Positions 8,260 through 18,574 of a DNA stretch of 64,000 bases are shown one piece after another. Positions within the stretch are counted from its first letter, which is position 1; every line of letters begins with the position of its first letter. The translations under genes were made by a program, and so were the position numbers. Origin of the DNA: Bradyrhizobium guangzhouense (GTDB lineage: Bacteria; Pseudomonadota; Alphaproteobacteria; Rhizobiales; Xanthobacteraceae); contig NZ_CP030053.1 in the NCBI RefSeq assembly GCF_004114955.1, positions 6,138,001 to 6,202,000 on the forward strand. The letters are read 5' to 3'. The notes under the pieces are model-generated. The model was not told the DNA's origin. It did not search any database and worked only from the letters and a program-made list of their open reading frames with translations.

Positions 8260-8496
8260 ATGGCCAAGAAACCCGGAACCAACCCGAAAGGCGAATTCGC
8301 CTTTTTCAACGTCGTCTACGAAGACGGCTCCCAACGCTCCAACCGCCGCGTGCCCTCCGAGCTGCTCGGCGGCCTCGACGGCGACGAACCCGCGCGCAAT
8401 TTCATCAGGGAGCAGGACCGCGAGATCGCGGAGAAGAGCGGCCGGCCGCCGCTGGAGATCAAGGAGATCGAGCGGGTTGGGGCGAAGAAAAAGTAA
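8260..8496 (+). CDS. Small conserved hypothetical protein, 78 aa
   Basis: A short, highly charged soluble protein: Lys-rich ends (MAKKPGTNPKG and GAKKK) around a core FFNVVYEDGSQRSNRRVP and an acidic helix AREQDREIAEKS-like region. I recognise no domain, but the codon use and the compact, well-bounded frame support a real gene. There is no signal peptide or membrane segment. It stands alone between an intergenic region and a repeat. The function is unknown. Confidence 0.7.
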   Translation: MAKKPGTNPKGEFAFFNVVYEDGSQRSNRRVPSELLGGLDGDEPARNFIREQDREIAEKSGRPPLEIKEIERVGAKKK

Positions 8497-8765
8497 CGCC
8501 GCGACGAGATTGGGCTGAACTGGTGCGGCATCGGGAGGTCACCTCTCCCTTGGGAGAGGTCGGCGCGTCCCGGGCGATGCGAAGCATCGTCCCGCGCGCC
8601 GGGTGACGGCTTACGGTCTCACCGTGTGCTGCTCCCCCTCACCCGATTTGCTCTGGACGATGCTTCGCATCGCCAGGGCAAATCGACCTCTCCCCGCCGG
8701 GGAGAGGTGTCGGAGCCCGCGGCCGGCCTATCGACTCAAACCAGAGCCGATGGCTTCAGGCGCGC
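8497..8765. repeat. Family B repeat
   Basis: Between 8538 and 8712 lie CCTCTCCCTTGGGAGAGGTCG and its inverted counterpart CCTCTCCCCGCCGGGGAGAGG, separated by GGGCGATGCGAAGCATCGTCC-type hairpins. This matches the repeat class at 6239, 7109, 24829 and 63033. It separates convergent genes. Confidence 0.65.
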
Positions 8766-9149
8766 TCACCCGCGCCCGCACCATTTATTCCAGGCAAACA
8801 GCAGATCGGCAAAACGATCGTAGACAAACCGCGTGACCGGCAGCGCCACGCGATTGCCTGACAGCGCCGCAAGCCACCCCTCGCCCGGCGTCAGCCTCCA
8901 CAGCGCAATCGCGACGTCAGCACCGACGATGAGCCGGCCAGCCTCGTCGGTCGCATGCAGACGGCGCCTGATGTCGTCGAGCGAGGCGCCGAAGTGCGCC
9001 AGCGCATCGGGCTCTTCGTTGATGTCCTTGAACTCGACGGCACCGCTGCGCACCAGCGCCAAAAGCTTGTTGCGCTGCCAGTCGATCCCGGCGTCACAGA
9101 CGGGACAGCGGGTGTTGTAGTAGACGGTGAGGTGATGAGCACTCGACAT
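8766..9149 (-). CDS. DCC/DUF393-family thiol-disulfide oxidoreductase-like protein
   Basis: A 127-residue protein with a thioredoxin-like fold of the DCC (YuxK, DUF393) family. The family's N-terminal YDGxCxxC motif appears as VYYNTRCPVCDAG, with both Cys kept but the DG replaced by NT. The middle has the usual pattern IALWRLTPGEGWL and a C-terminal VTRFVYDRFADLLFAWNKW. It is probably a cytoplasmic redox protein; the physiological partner is unknown for the family. It is divergent from the three-Cys-motif gene at 9296. Confidence 0.82.
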   Translation of the reverse strand: MSSAHHLTVYYNTRCPVCDAGIDWQRNKLLALVRSGAVEFKDINEEPDALAHFGASLDDIRRRLHATDEAGRLIVGADVAIALWRLTPGEGWLAALSGNRVALPVTRFVYDRFADLLFAWNKWCGRG

Positions 9150-9295
9150 GGCTGGGTAAGGCGAAGCAGAACTCTAGAATCTTGGATCGAACGAACTCGC
9201 ATTGCGCGCAGGCTTACGTTAACTCAAGGTAGTGCTCATTTTTGATACGTCTTTATAGGTTTGACTAAGTTCTCTTTTTGTTCTATGGTGGATAT

Positions 9296-10048
9296 ATGGC
9301 TGCCTCGACCCAGATTGAGTGGACTGACGCCACGTGGAATCCGGTCACCGGATGCACAAAGATTACACGTGGCTGCGACCTCTGCTACGCCGAGCGGTTT
9401 TCGGAACGATTTAGAGGCGTGCCTGATCATCCATTCGAATCCGGCTTTGATCTTAAGCTGCGCCCAGAACGGCTAGAGCAACCGCTTAGTTGGCGTCAGC
9501 CGCGACGCATCTTCGTTAATTCCATGAGTGACCTCTTTCACAAAGAGATACCGAAATCATTCATCGACTCCATCTTCGAGACGATGGAGACCGCCAATTG
9601 GCATACATTTCAGGTACTGACAAAACGCAGTTCGCTGATGACGCGATATCTCCTGAATCGATATCGCGCGGAAGAGGCCCCTCCTCACATTTGGTTAGGC
9701 GTGTCTATCGAGGACGCCCAGAACGCTGTTCGACTAAAGCATCTCCACGCCGCGCGTGCATCGACGAAGTTCGTTTCGTTCGAGCCCCTGCTTGGTCCTG
9801 TCGGCAAGCTTAACCTCGAAGGAATCGATTGGGCGATCGTGGGCGGTGAAAGCGGCCCGCGCGCACGACCAATGGCGGAGGATTGGGCAATCGAAATTCG
9901 CGATCAGTGTCGAAGCGCGAAGGTCGCTTTCTTCTTCAAGCAATGGGGCGGCACCCGACCGAAGTCTGGTGGGCGGCTCCTGCAGGGCCGTGAATGGAAT
10001 CAGTACCCCCGGATTTCTCGAACCAGACTATTAGAGGCAGCCGAATAG
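9296..10048 (+). CDS. Three-Cys-motif (Gp37/Gp68, DUF5131) protein
   Basis: A 250-residue protein of the phage Gp37/Gp68 family. The three-Cys motif is clear near residue 20: NPVTGCTKITRGCDLCYAE, which resembles the iron-sulfur site of radical SAM enzymes. Further family marks are VNSMSDLFHK, FQVLTKR and WAIVGGESGPRARP. ATG 9296 is supported by family alignment. A promoter-like TTGACT (9261) and TATGGT (9284) with 17-bp spacing would place transcription start at about the ATG. It overlaps no gene and is followed after 11 bp by its TcmP partner. The biochemical activity is not established for the family; nucleic-acid repair or modification is a guess. Confidence 0.88.
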   Translation: MAASTQIEWTDATWNPVTGCTKITRGCDLCYAERFSERFRGVPDHPFESGFDLKLRPERLEQPLSWRQPRRIFVNSMSDLFHKEIPKSFIDSIFETMETANWHTFQVLTKRSSLMTRYLLNRYRAEEAPPHIWLGVSIEDAQNAVRLKHLHAARASTKFVSFEPLLGPVGKLNLEGIDWAIVGGESGPRARPMAEDWAIEIRDQCRSAKVAFFFKQWGGTRPKSGGRLLQGREWNQYPRISRTRLLEAAE

Positions 10049-10059
10049 AGAGGTTAGTT

Positions 10060-11211
10060 GTGACCGATCCTTACTTCGGTCGCGAGCAGACCAAGGCCAA
10101 GCATTTCATCTTGAAGAGCTACCTTCAGGCGCTCGCGTTTAAGGTATTGAATTTTTCTGATGTAACGTATGTCGACGGCTTTTCAGGTCCGTGGGAATCC
10201 AAGACCACCGACTTTAGCGACTCATCTTTCATGATCGCAATCCGCGTCTTGAAGGACGCTCAAAGCCAAGTGCTAACGCGAACCGGAAAAAGACGACGGA
10301 TCAAATGTTTCTTTTCCGAGAAGAACGCAAAGGCGTATTCCCTGCTAGCGAGCGCGGTTGCTGAATTCCATAAACCTGAGGACGGCTTCGAAATAAAGAC
10401 TTACGAAGGAAACTTCGAGGATGCGATCGACATCATTCGATCTTTCGTTGGCACATCCTTCCCTCTGATATTCATCGACCCCACCGGATGGAAAGGATAT
10501 CCATTCGACAAGATCAGACCTCTGTTTGCGCGGGCCAAGTGCGAGGTACTGATCAACTTCATGTACGACTTTATCAATCGATTTGCATATAGCCCGGACC
10601 CTGAAACCATTGAGTCGTTGGCCCCCATTTTGGGCGGGCCTGATTGGCCCAATCGTCTCGATCGAGATATTCCTCGCGGCCTCGCCGTCGAAAAGCTATT
10701 TCGCGATACACTCCGAAAAGCGGGAAACTTCGACTTCGTGATATCCACGAAAATCGACAAGGCAACAGCCGAGCGCCCGCATTTCTTCATCGCATACGGA
10801 ACCAAGAGCGCTGAAGGATTGAAGACGTTCCGTGAGATTGAATACGACGCACTGCGAAGGCACGCGAAAAGTAGGGCAGACGCAATAGAAGCAAAGAGAG
10901 AGGAGCGATTAAACGTTACCGATTTGTTTGCAAATCAGCGTGCCGAATTAAGCGAGGCAACCGTTGAGGAAATCGTTGGCGAACAAAAACGATTGGCCGC
11001 AGGTTACATATTGGAGTTACTTATTCAACATGGGACACTCAAGTTTTCGAAACTTGTTCCTGCCCTGCTGCAACCATTCATGTTGCGGGAAACAAACGTG
11101 AAGGACATTTGTGTCGACCTTGCCAAGGCCGGTCAGATCGAAAATGTATGGGGTAGCGGTAATCGAAAGCCGCGCGACGAAGACGTTATCCGGCTACGCC
11201 CACAGCAATGA
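10060..11211 (+). CDS. tcmP: Three-Cys-motif partner protein TcmP
   Basis: A 383-residue protein matching the TcmP family, which is known from its constant pairing with Gp37-like three-Cys-motif proteins. Characteristic parts are VTDPYFGREQTKAKHFILKS at the N-terminus, VTYVDGFSGPW near residue 45 and PLIFIDPTGWKGY near 155; the last two resemble the motifs of a Rossmann-type methyltransferase or nuclease core. The C-terminal 90 residues may be a winged helix (LIQHGTLKFSKLVPALL). GTG 10060 was chosen because AGAGAGG precedes it and it avoids a long overlap with the upstream gene. The pair forms a two-gene operon lower in GC than its surroundings, which suggests acquisition. Confidence 0.85.
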   Translation: MTDPYFGREQTKAKHFILKSYLQALAFKVLNFSDVTYVDGFSGPWESKTTDFSDSSFMIAIRVLKDAQSQVLTRTGKRRRIKCFFSEKNAKAYSLLASAVAEFHKPEDGFEIKTYEGNFEDAIDIIRSFVGTSFPLIFIDPTGWKGYPFDKIRPLFARAKCEVLINFMYDFINRFAYSPDPETIESLAPILGGPDWPNRLDRDIPRGLAVEKLFRDTLRKAGNFDFVISTKIDKATAERPHFFIAYGTKSAEGLKTFREIEYDALRRHAKSRADAIEAKREERLNVTDLFANQRAELSEATVEEIVGEQKRLAAGYILELLIQHGTLKFSKLVPALLQPFMLRETNVKDICVDLAKAGQIENVWGSGNRKPRDEDVIRLRPQQ

Positions 11212-11218
11212 TCCAAAA

Positions 11219-11246
11219 GAAACGGCGGGCTCACGCCCGCCGTTCT
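11219..11246 (-). terminator. Bidirectional terminator between tcmP and rpoD
   Basis: AACGGCGGGC pairs with GCCCGCCGTT around a four-base loop. On the minus strand the stem is followed by TTTCTTTTGG, which fits the end of the rpoD transcript; on the + strand it ends tcmP with a shorter T tract. Confidence 0.75.
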
Positions 11247-11269
11247 GGATTCCAATAATGGCCTTCGGC

Positions 11270-13405
<2,136 letters not shown>

Positions 13406-13776
13406 CCATTGCTCCTAAACGCGTTTCATGCGGGACGTTGCGCGCGCCCGCGTGAAATCACTTGAACCTGTTGCTCGACGCTCTCGCTTCGCCAGATCTC
13501 GACACGGAAAGGGCGGCGCGCACAGATCTCGCCACCCCGACCTTTCACTCGCCGGATTTGCCTAACGCTTCGTGAGCCTCTTTGTCGCGGCGATGCAGGT
13601 GAAGTGCCAACAGCTGTTGCGCGGATTCATTCCTGACGCGTCTGTTCTGCCTGCGGCCGCGGGGCCAAAGTGCTACAAGACCGTTAAGCCTCGATTAACC
13701 CTGTTTTTGCCGCCAAACCTTGGATTTGGCGAGTCTTTTAGCGGTACCGGCGGCGTCCGTCCGCATGATTCTTTCA
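13406..13776. other. dnaG-rpoD intergenic region
   Basis: No gene is seen. The length and AT-rich patches (around 13683-13740, including a run GTTTTTGCC and an imperfect inverted repeat CCAAACCTTGGATTTGG) suggest an rpoD promoter region and possibly a dnaG terminator on the minus strand. Confidence 0.45.
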
Positions 13777-15807
13777 TCACACGCTCTTCTGGAACCGGCC
13801 CGACAGCTCGCCAAAGCCCTCGATCAGGGCCTCGGTACCGTCGACCTCTCCTATCCGAGCCTTGACGTCACGCAGCCATGCCAAATTGGCCTCGCTGGGG
13901 TCCTCCCCCAAGGCCAGCTCGGCGTCTTTCAGCTCTCTAAGTAGTGAATGCCATTGCCGATGCAAGGCAACGAGCTGATGCCAGGTGGCAAGAACATCGT
14001 CCCTGGCGGCGCCCTCGCGGGCGCCCCACACCGCCGCGGTGGTGATTGCGCCCTCAACCCGTTGAAGAACCTGAGAAAAACCGCCCTTATCGAGGTCGCC
14101 GCGCATCTTCTCGGCCTGCTCCTCGGGGTCCGGCGAGTGGTAATGGTCGTTGACGAAGGCGCTGATGATGGCGGCCCGGAGCTTGTGGGCCTCGGGATGG
14201 GCGATCTCCAGGGCCGCCACCTCCTCGAGATGGTCGTGCAGCAGCCAGGGGTGGTTGATCAGGCTCTGCAGGATCAGGGCCTCGCGGCGGGAGATGGCGC
14301 TGCGCTGCCCGCGCATGATCGGGCTCGCCGCCAGCTGGGGGCTTGCCGCCTGGTAGGGGCCTGAGGGCAGCAGGGCCGGCCCGGGCGGACCGCCGCGGCG
14401 GCCTCCGCCGAATCCTTGCCCGAATCCTTGCCCACCGAATCGATTCGGGGACGCACCGCGGGGCTGGAACGAGCGGCCGCCGCCGCCTTGCCGGAAATTG
14501 CCCCTGTTAGCAAAACCGCCGCGGCTGCCATCAGGCGAGAAGGTGCGCTGCAGCCGCTCGATGAACTCGTCGCGATAATAGCGCCTGACAACCTCGTCGC
14601 GGATGCCGTTGGAGAGCTCCTTGATGCGGGCTTCCAGCGCGGCGCGGCGCTCGGGCGTGGCAAAGTTGCCGCCTTCGAGCTCGCGCGACCACAGCATGTC
14701 GGCGAGCGGACGCGCCGCCGCGATCACCTCTTCCATCGCGCCGCGGCCACCGGAGCGGACGAGATCGTCGGGGTCCTGGCCCTCCGGCAGCAGCGCGAAA
14801 CGAAGACTCTTGCCGGGTGCGAGAAACGGCAAGGCAAGGTCCGCAGCACGATAAGCGGCCTTCTGGCCGGCGCGGTCGCCGTCGAAGCAGAGGATCGGCT
14901 CGTCCGCCATCTTCCAGAGCAGCGCGAGCTGGCTTTCGGTCAACGCCGTTCCGAGTGGCGCAACGGCGCCGGAAAAGCCCGCGGTGACCATGGCGATGAC
15001 GTCGACATAGCCCTCGACCACGATCAGCGAGGCGCCGTCATGGGTGGCTTTGCGGGCGGTCTGGTGATTGTAGAGATTGTCGCCCTTGTGGAAGAGCGGC
15101 GTCTCCGGCGAATTCAGGTACTTGGCCGGAACGTCCTTCTCCAGCGCGCGTCCGCCGAAGGCGATGACGCGGCCGCGTAAGTCAGCGATCGGGAACATCA
15201 CGCGATCGCGGAAGCGATCATAGGGCACCGGAATGTCGTCGCCGCCGACCAAGAGGCCGGTCTCGACCATGTCCTCGACGGAGACACCGAGCTTGCCGAG
15301 ATGCTCCTTCAGCGCGAAGCGATCGGGCGAGGCATAGCCGAGGCGGAACTGCACTTGCGTCGCCGGCGAGATGGCGCGGTCGGCCAGATAGCCGCGCGCC
15401 TTCGCGCCGAGGCGCGAGGCCAAGACTTCCGAAAAATACTTGGCGGCGAGCTCCATGACGTCATGCAGCGTGCGGCGGCGCTGTTCCTGCCGCGCCGCAT
15501 CCGGCGTCACCGCCGGCAGCGGCAGCCCGGCCATGCCGGCGAGCCGCTCGACGGCTTCGGCGAACGGCACGCCGTCGGTCTCCATCACGAAGCTGATGAT
15601 GTCGCCGTGCTTGCCGGAGGAGAAGTCGTGGTAAAAACCCTTCTGGTCGTTGACGTAGAAGGACGGCGTCTTTTCTTGCTGAAACGGCGACAGCCCCTTC
15701 CACTCCCGCCCCGCCTTCTTCAGCTTGACGCGTTTGCCCACGACCTCGGAGACCGAAAGCCGGGCACGAAGCTCGTCGAGGAACTGGGGCGTGAAGCGCA
15801 TGGCCAT
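13777..15807 (-). CDS. dnaG: DNA primase DnaG with a degenerate zinc-binding domain
   Basis: It makes RNA primers for chromosome replication. Domains in order: a zinc-finger-like region at residues 5-100, the RNA polymerase/TOPRIM core at about 170-360 with IVVEGYVDVIAM (Glu) and ILCFDGDRAG (DGD), a Gly/Arg/Phe-rich linker at about 425-475, and a C-terminal DnaB-binding helical region. The zinc ligands are missing: the usual CPFH is SPFQ (residues 40-43) and HCFGC is HDFSS (60-64). Length is normal (676). Met3 could also be the start. It is essential in all relatives, so the loss of ligands is presumably a lineage trait and not inactivation. Confidence 0.97.
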   Translation of the reverse strand: MAMRFTPQFLDELRARLSVSEVVGKRVKLKKAGREWKGLSPFQQEKTPSFYVNDQKGFYHDFSSGKHGDIISFVMETDGVPFAEAVERLAGMAGLPLPAVTPDAARQEQRRRTLHDVMELAAKYFSEVLASRLGAKARGYLADRAISPATQVQFRLGYASPDRFALKEHLGKLGVSVEDMVETGLLVGGDDIPVPYDRFRDRVMFPIADLRGRVIAFGGRALEKDVPAKYLNSPETPLFHKGDNLYNHQTARKATHDGASLIVVEGYVDVIAMVTAGFSGAVAPLGTALTESQLALLWKMADEPILCFDGDRAGQKAAYRAADLALPFLAPGKSLRFALLPEGQDPDDLVRSGGRGAMEEVIAAARPLADMLWSRELEGGNFATPERRAALEARIKELSNGIRDEVVRRYYRDEFIERLQRTFSPDGSRGGFANRGNFRQGGGGRSFQPRGASPNRFGGQGFGQGFGGGRRGGPPGPALLPSGPYQAASPQLAASPIMRGQRSAISRREALILQSLINHPWLLHDHLEEVAALEIAHPEAHKLRAAIISAFVNDHYHSPDPEEQAEKMRGDLDKGGFSQVLQRVEGAITTAAVWGAREGAARDDVLATWHQLVALHRQWHSLLRELKDAELALGEDPSEANLAWLRDVKARIGEVDGTEALIEGFGELSGRFQKSV

Positions 15808-15920
15808 GGTGTAGCGCGAACCGGGGTGAGTCGGGCGAAGGATCAGGGATATAGGTGCGGGATCGCCAGAAGTCAGGTTTGGCCGGGTTATCCCGACTAT
15901 TCGACCTATGCACAGGGGCG

Positions 15921-16026
15921 CGTCATTCCGGGGCGCCCGGAAGGGGCGAGCCCGGAATCCATCGAGCCGCCGGAATGCTGGCAGGAATGGATTCCGGGCT
16001 CGCGCTGCGCGCGCCCCGGAATGACA
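15921..16026. repeat. Palindromic intergenic repeat, family A (copy 2)
   Basis: CGTCATTCCGGGGCGCC...CGGAATCCATCGAG is followed by AATGGATTCCGGGCTCGCGC...CCCCGGAATGAC. Both arms are complete. It lies downstream of the gamma-glutamylcyclotransferase gene and upstream of dnaG. Confidence 0.75.
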
Positions 16027-16066
16027 GGGCCGCTTGGACCCCGAGAAGCGGAGCAGGCGCCCGCTG

Positions 16067-16465
16067 TCAATGCTCCAAAAACCGGCCGGACTCGATGTGC
16101 GGCAGGCCCGTCACCGGCCAGTTGTAGACATAGGTCCAGGCCGGCGCCGTCAGGCCATCCGCACCTGTGACGTCGACGAGGCAGCGCAGATATTCGGTCG
16201 GCTCCGGAAAGCCCTCGCCGCAGGCCTCATACATGTCGAGCTCGCGCAGGAGCTCGTCGCCGGCGCGCAAGGCGAAGAGCTCGCCGTGCACGACGTCCGA
16301 TGACAGCTCGGACAGCAGCAATCCCGGATAATGCTTGACGAGGACGAGCCGGCCGCGGCAGCGCGCCTCGCCCAGGAAATCCGCATGCTGCGCGAGCAGC
16401 CGCGCCATCGGATGGTCGAAGCCGCGCATCAGGGTGCCGTAGACGAAGAGACGATCGGAGGTCAT
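16067..16465 (-). CDS. Gamma-glutamylcyclotransferase-like protein (AIG2/GGCT fold)
   Basis: A 132-residue protein of the AIG2/GGCT family, which releases 5-oxoproline from gamma-glutamyl compounds. The substrate-binding loop is plain at the N-terminus (LFVYGTLMRGFDHP), and the catalytic Glu is probably in RELDMYEACGEGFPEPTEY. ATG 16465 is preceded by AGGACAAAC and lines up with the family start; longer frames upstream cross the promoter region of the divergent gene. The neighbour is an N-formylglutamate amidohydrolase-like gene, so both act on glutamyl compounds, although they are not co-transcribed. Confidence 0.85.
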   Translation of the reverse strand: MTSDRLFVYGTLMRGFDHPMARLLAQHADFLGEARCRGRLVLVKHYPGLLLSELSSDVVHGELFALRAGDELLRELDMYEACGEGFPEPTEYLRCLVDVTGADGLTAPAWTYVYNWPVTGLPHIESGRFLEH

Positions 16466-16541
16466 GTTTGTCCTGACGTTGCGGCGTCGATGTAATGGGG
16501 CTACTCCGTTTAGACGAGATATCGTTTGATAGGCAATCAGG

Positions 16542-17345
16542 ATGGACCTGCACGCAGCCGAGGCGACGGATCGACTTCTTGGCGACGGCGACATTCCGCC
16601 AGTGCATGAGGTGAATGCGGCGGGCACATCGCCCTTCCTGCTCACATCGGACCATTACGGCCGTATTCTGCCGCGCGTGCTCGGCGATCTCGGCGTATCG
16701 GAAAGCGAGCTCGTCAGGCATATCGCATGGGACATCGGCATCGCCGGCGTCGCCGAGCGGCTCGCAAACATGCTCAACGCGCATTTGATCGCACAGCGCT
16801 ATTCGCGGCTCGTGATCGACTGCAACCGCCCGCCCGGTGTGGCGAGCTCGATCCCCGTGATGTCGGAAGCGACCGCGATCCCGCGCAACGAAGGCATCCC
16901 GGACGGCGAGCGCGCGGCCCGGCGGCGCGAGATCTTCGAGCCCTATCATCGGCGCATCGACGCGGTGATCGACAGCCGGATCCAGGCGAAGCAGCCGACG
17001 GTGCTGGTGTCGCTGCACAGCTTCACGCCCGTCTATGCCGGCGTCGCGCGGCCCTGGCACATCGGCGCGCTCTACAATCGCGACAAGGTGCTGCCGCAGC
17101 TGCTGCTGAAACATCTACGCGCCGAGGGCGACCTCGTCGTCGGCGACAACGAGCCCTATGCGGTGAGCGATCTCAGCGACTACACCATTCCCGTCCATGG
17201 CGAGGCGCGCGGCCTCGTCAACACCGGCATCGAGATCCGTCAGGATCTGATCGCGGATCAATCCGGCGAGCAGCAATGGGCGGAGCGGCTGGCAAGGATC
17301 TTTGCGGAGATCGAGGTGGAGTTGAAGCCGGCGCTGCTGGTGTAA
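16542..17345 (+). CDS. N-formylglutamate amidohydrolase family protein
   Basis: A 267-residue zinc-hydrolase-like protein of the FGase family (HutG-type), which splits N-formylglutamate into formate and glutamate in histidine breakdown. Family marks are LLTSDHYGRILP near residue 33 (with the His of the metal site), HIAWDIGIAGVAERLA, RLVIDCNRPPG and LVSLHSFTPVYAG. No hut genes are nearby, so a role in histidine use is only one possibility; distant members act on other N-acyl or peptide substrates. It is divergent from the AIG2-like gene with a 76-bp shared promoter region. Confidence 0.85.
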   Translation: MDLHAAEATDRLLGDGDIPPVHEVNAAGTSPFLLTSDHYGRILPRVLGDLGVSESELVRHIAWDIGIAGVAERLANMLNAHLIAQRYSRLVIDCNRPPGVASSIPVMSEATAIPRNEGIPDGERAARRREIFEPYHRRIDAVIDSRIQAKQPTVLVSLHSFTPVYAGVARPWHIGALYNRDKVLPQLLLKHLRAEGDLVVGDNEPYAVSDLSDYTIPVHGEARGLVNTGIEIRQDLIADQSGEQQWAERLARIFAEIEVELKPALLV

Positions 17346-17357
17346 GACACGCTGCCT

Positions 17358-17978
17358 TCACTTGGCGCGGATCAACGCCAGCCAGATGCCGCCGCCGATC
17401 ATGAAGCCGCCGGAGACGCGCGACACCAGGCGGGTGCGGCGCGCCGAGAAAAAGCCGCGGACCTGCCCTGCCAGCAGCGCGTAGATTCCGTCGGTCAATC
17501 CGGCCAGCACCATGAAGGTGACACCGAGCAGCAGGACCTGCGAGAGGTGATCCTTGCTCATGTCCATGAATTGCGGAATGAACGCGCCGAAGAACACCAA
17601 GAGCTTCGGGTTCGACAACGCGACGACGAAGCCCTGCAACAGGAAGCCGCCCCGCGGGGGCGGCGGCGGCGCGTTGGCGTCGACGCCCTCGACCGGAGAA
17701 CGGATCAGCTTGATGCCGAGCCAGACCAGATAGGCCGCGCCCGCAAAGCGCACCCAGTTGAACCAATAGCCCATCGTCGCCATCAAGGTGGTGAGGCCGA
17801 CCGCAAGGACGCCGATCACGATCAACAGACCCATCTGCACGCCGAGAATGTTGGTCAGCGCTGCGCGCGTGCCGTGGCGCAGGCCGTTGGCGATGACGAG
17901 GGTCACGATCGGCCCCGGCAGCAGCGCGAGCGCAATGCAGGCGGCGATAAAGGCGAGATAGGCTTGCATGGACATCAT
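17358..17978 (-). CDS. LysE-family translocator
   Basis: A 206-residue inner-membrane exporter of the LysE/RhtB superfamily, with six hydrophobic segments. Conserved parts are IALALLPGPIVTLVIANGLR at the N-terminus and FVVALSNPKLLVFFGAFIPQF in the middle. A Pro run (PPPPPPRG) lies in the loop before the fourth helix. I chose ATG 17978 (MMSMQAYLAF), which gives the usual length; a longer frame to 18026 adds an unlikely polar leader. The substrate is unknown. It is paralogous to 3056-3667. Confidence 0.88.
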   Translation of the reverse strand: MMSMQAYLAFIAACIALALLPGPIVTLVIANGLRHGTRAALTNILGVQMGLLIVIGVLAVGLTTLMATMGYWFNWVRFAGAAYLVWLGIKLIRSPVEGVDANAPPPPPRGGFLLQGFVVALSNPKLLVFFGAFIPQFMDMSKDHLSQVLLLGVTFMVLAGLTDGIYALLAGQVRGFFSARRTRLVSRVSGGFMIGGGIWLALIRAK

Positions 17979-18026
17979 GGGGAAGACCCTGCTCGATGGC
18001 GTTTCGCCGGCATTAATGCATGGCAC

Positions 18027-18572
18027 CTAGTTTCCGTCCAGCGCCGCCGTCATCCACGTTCTCATTTCCCGCGTCTTGAGGAATGCGAGCGCCGCATGCT
18101 GCATGGCGCCTGCGTCGCCGCGCCCCTGCGCCACCGCGACGAAGAGATCGCAGCGCCGCGACAGCGCAACGCCGACCGCGGCGCGGCCCGCACCGTCATG
18201 GATGGCGAGATCATAGCGGCGCGCCCGACCGCGCAACTCGCCGACATGCACGACCTCACCCTGTGCGGCGGCCGTGAAGCGCGGGGTGATCAGATCGATA
18301 TCGGCGACACGATCGACCTCATCGTCATCGGCAACGCCGCTCTCGCAATTGCAGAAGCCGCGCTTGGCGCGCAGATAGAGCTCGGCGCCGTCGCAGGCAC
18401 CGCCCTCGCAGCGAAAGGCACGGCCCGCGGGCCAGCCGTCGCGCGGAAACGGCCAGGCCGTCTCGCGCCATCCAGCAGATGGCGGCGCGGACGACGGAGC
18501 CAGCTGATAGGCGCCGACGCCGAACGCGCCGAGCGCGATCAGAGTGACCGCAATCGTCGCCGCACGCCGCAT
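18027..18572 (-). CDS. Hypothetical protein with N-terminal membrane anchor
   Basis: A 181-residue protein starting with a hydrophobic helix (TIAVTLIALGAFGVGAYQL) that is either a signal anchor or a signal peptide, followed by a globular domain with four Cys (RCEGGACDG, FCNCESG) that could form disulfides outside the cytoplasm. I recognise no family. Its ATG lies two bases after the stop of the LVIVD-repeat gene, so the two genes are translationally coupled and probably act together in the periplasm. Confidence 0.75.
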   Translation of the reverse strand: MRRAATIAVTLIALGAFGVGAYQLAPSSAPPSAGWRETAWPFPRDGWPAGRAFRCEGGACDGAELYLRAKRGFCNCESGVADDDEVDRVADIDLITPRFTAAAQGEVVHVGELRGRARRYDLAIHDGAGRAAVGVALSRRCDLFVAVAQGRGDAGAMQHAALAFLKTREMRTWMTAALDGN

Positions 18573-18574
18573 CG

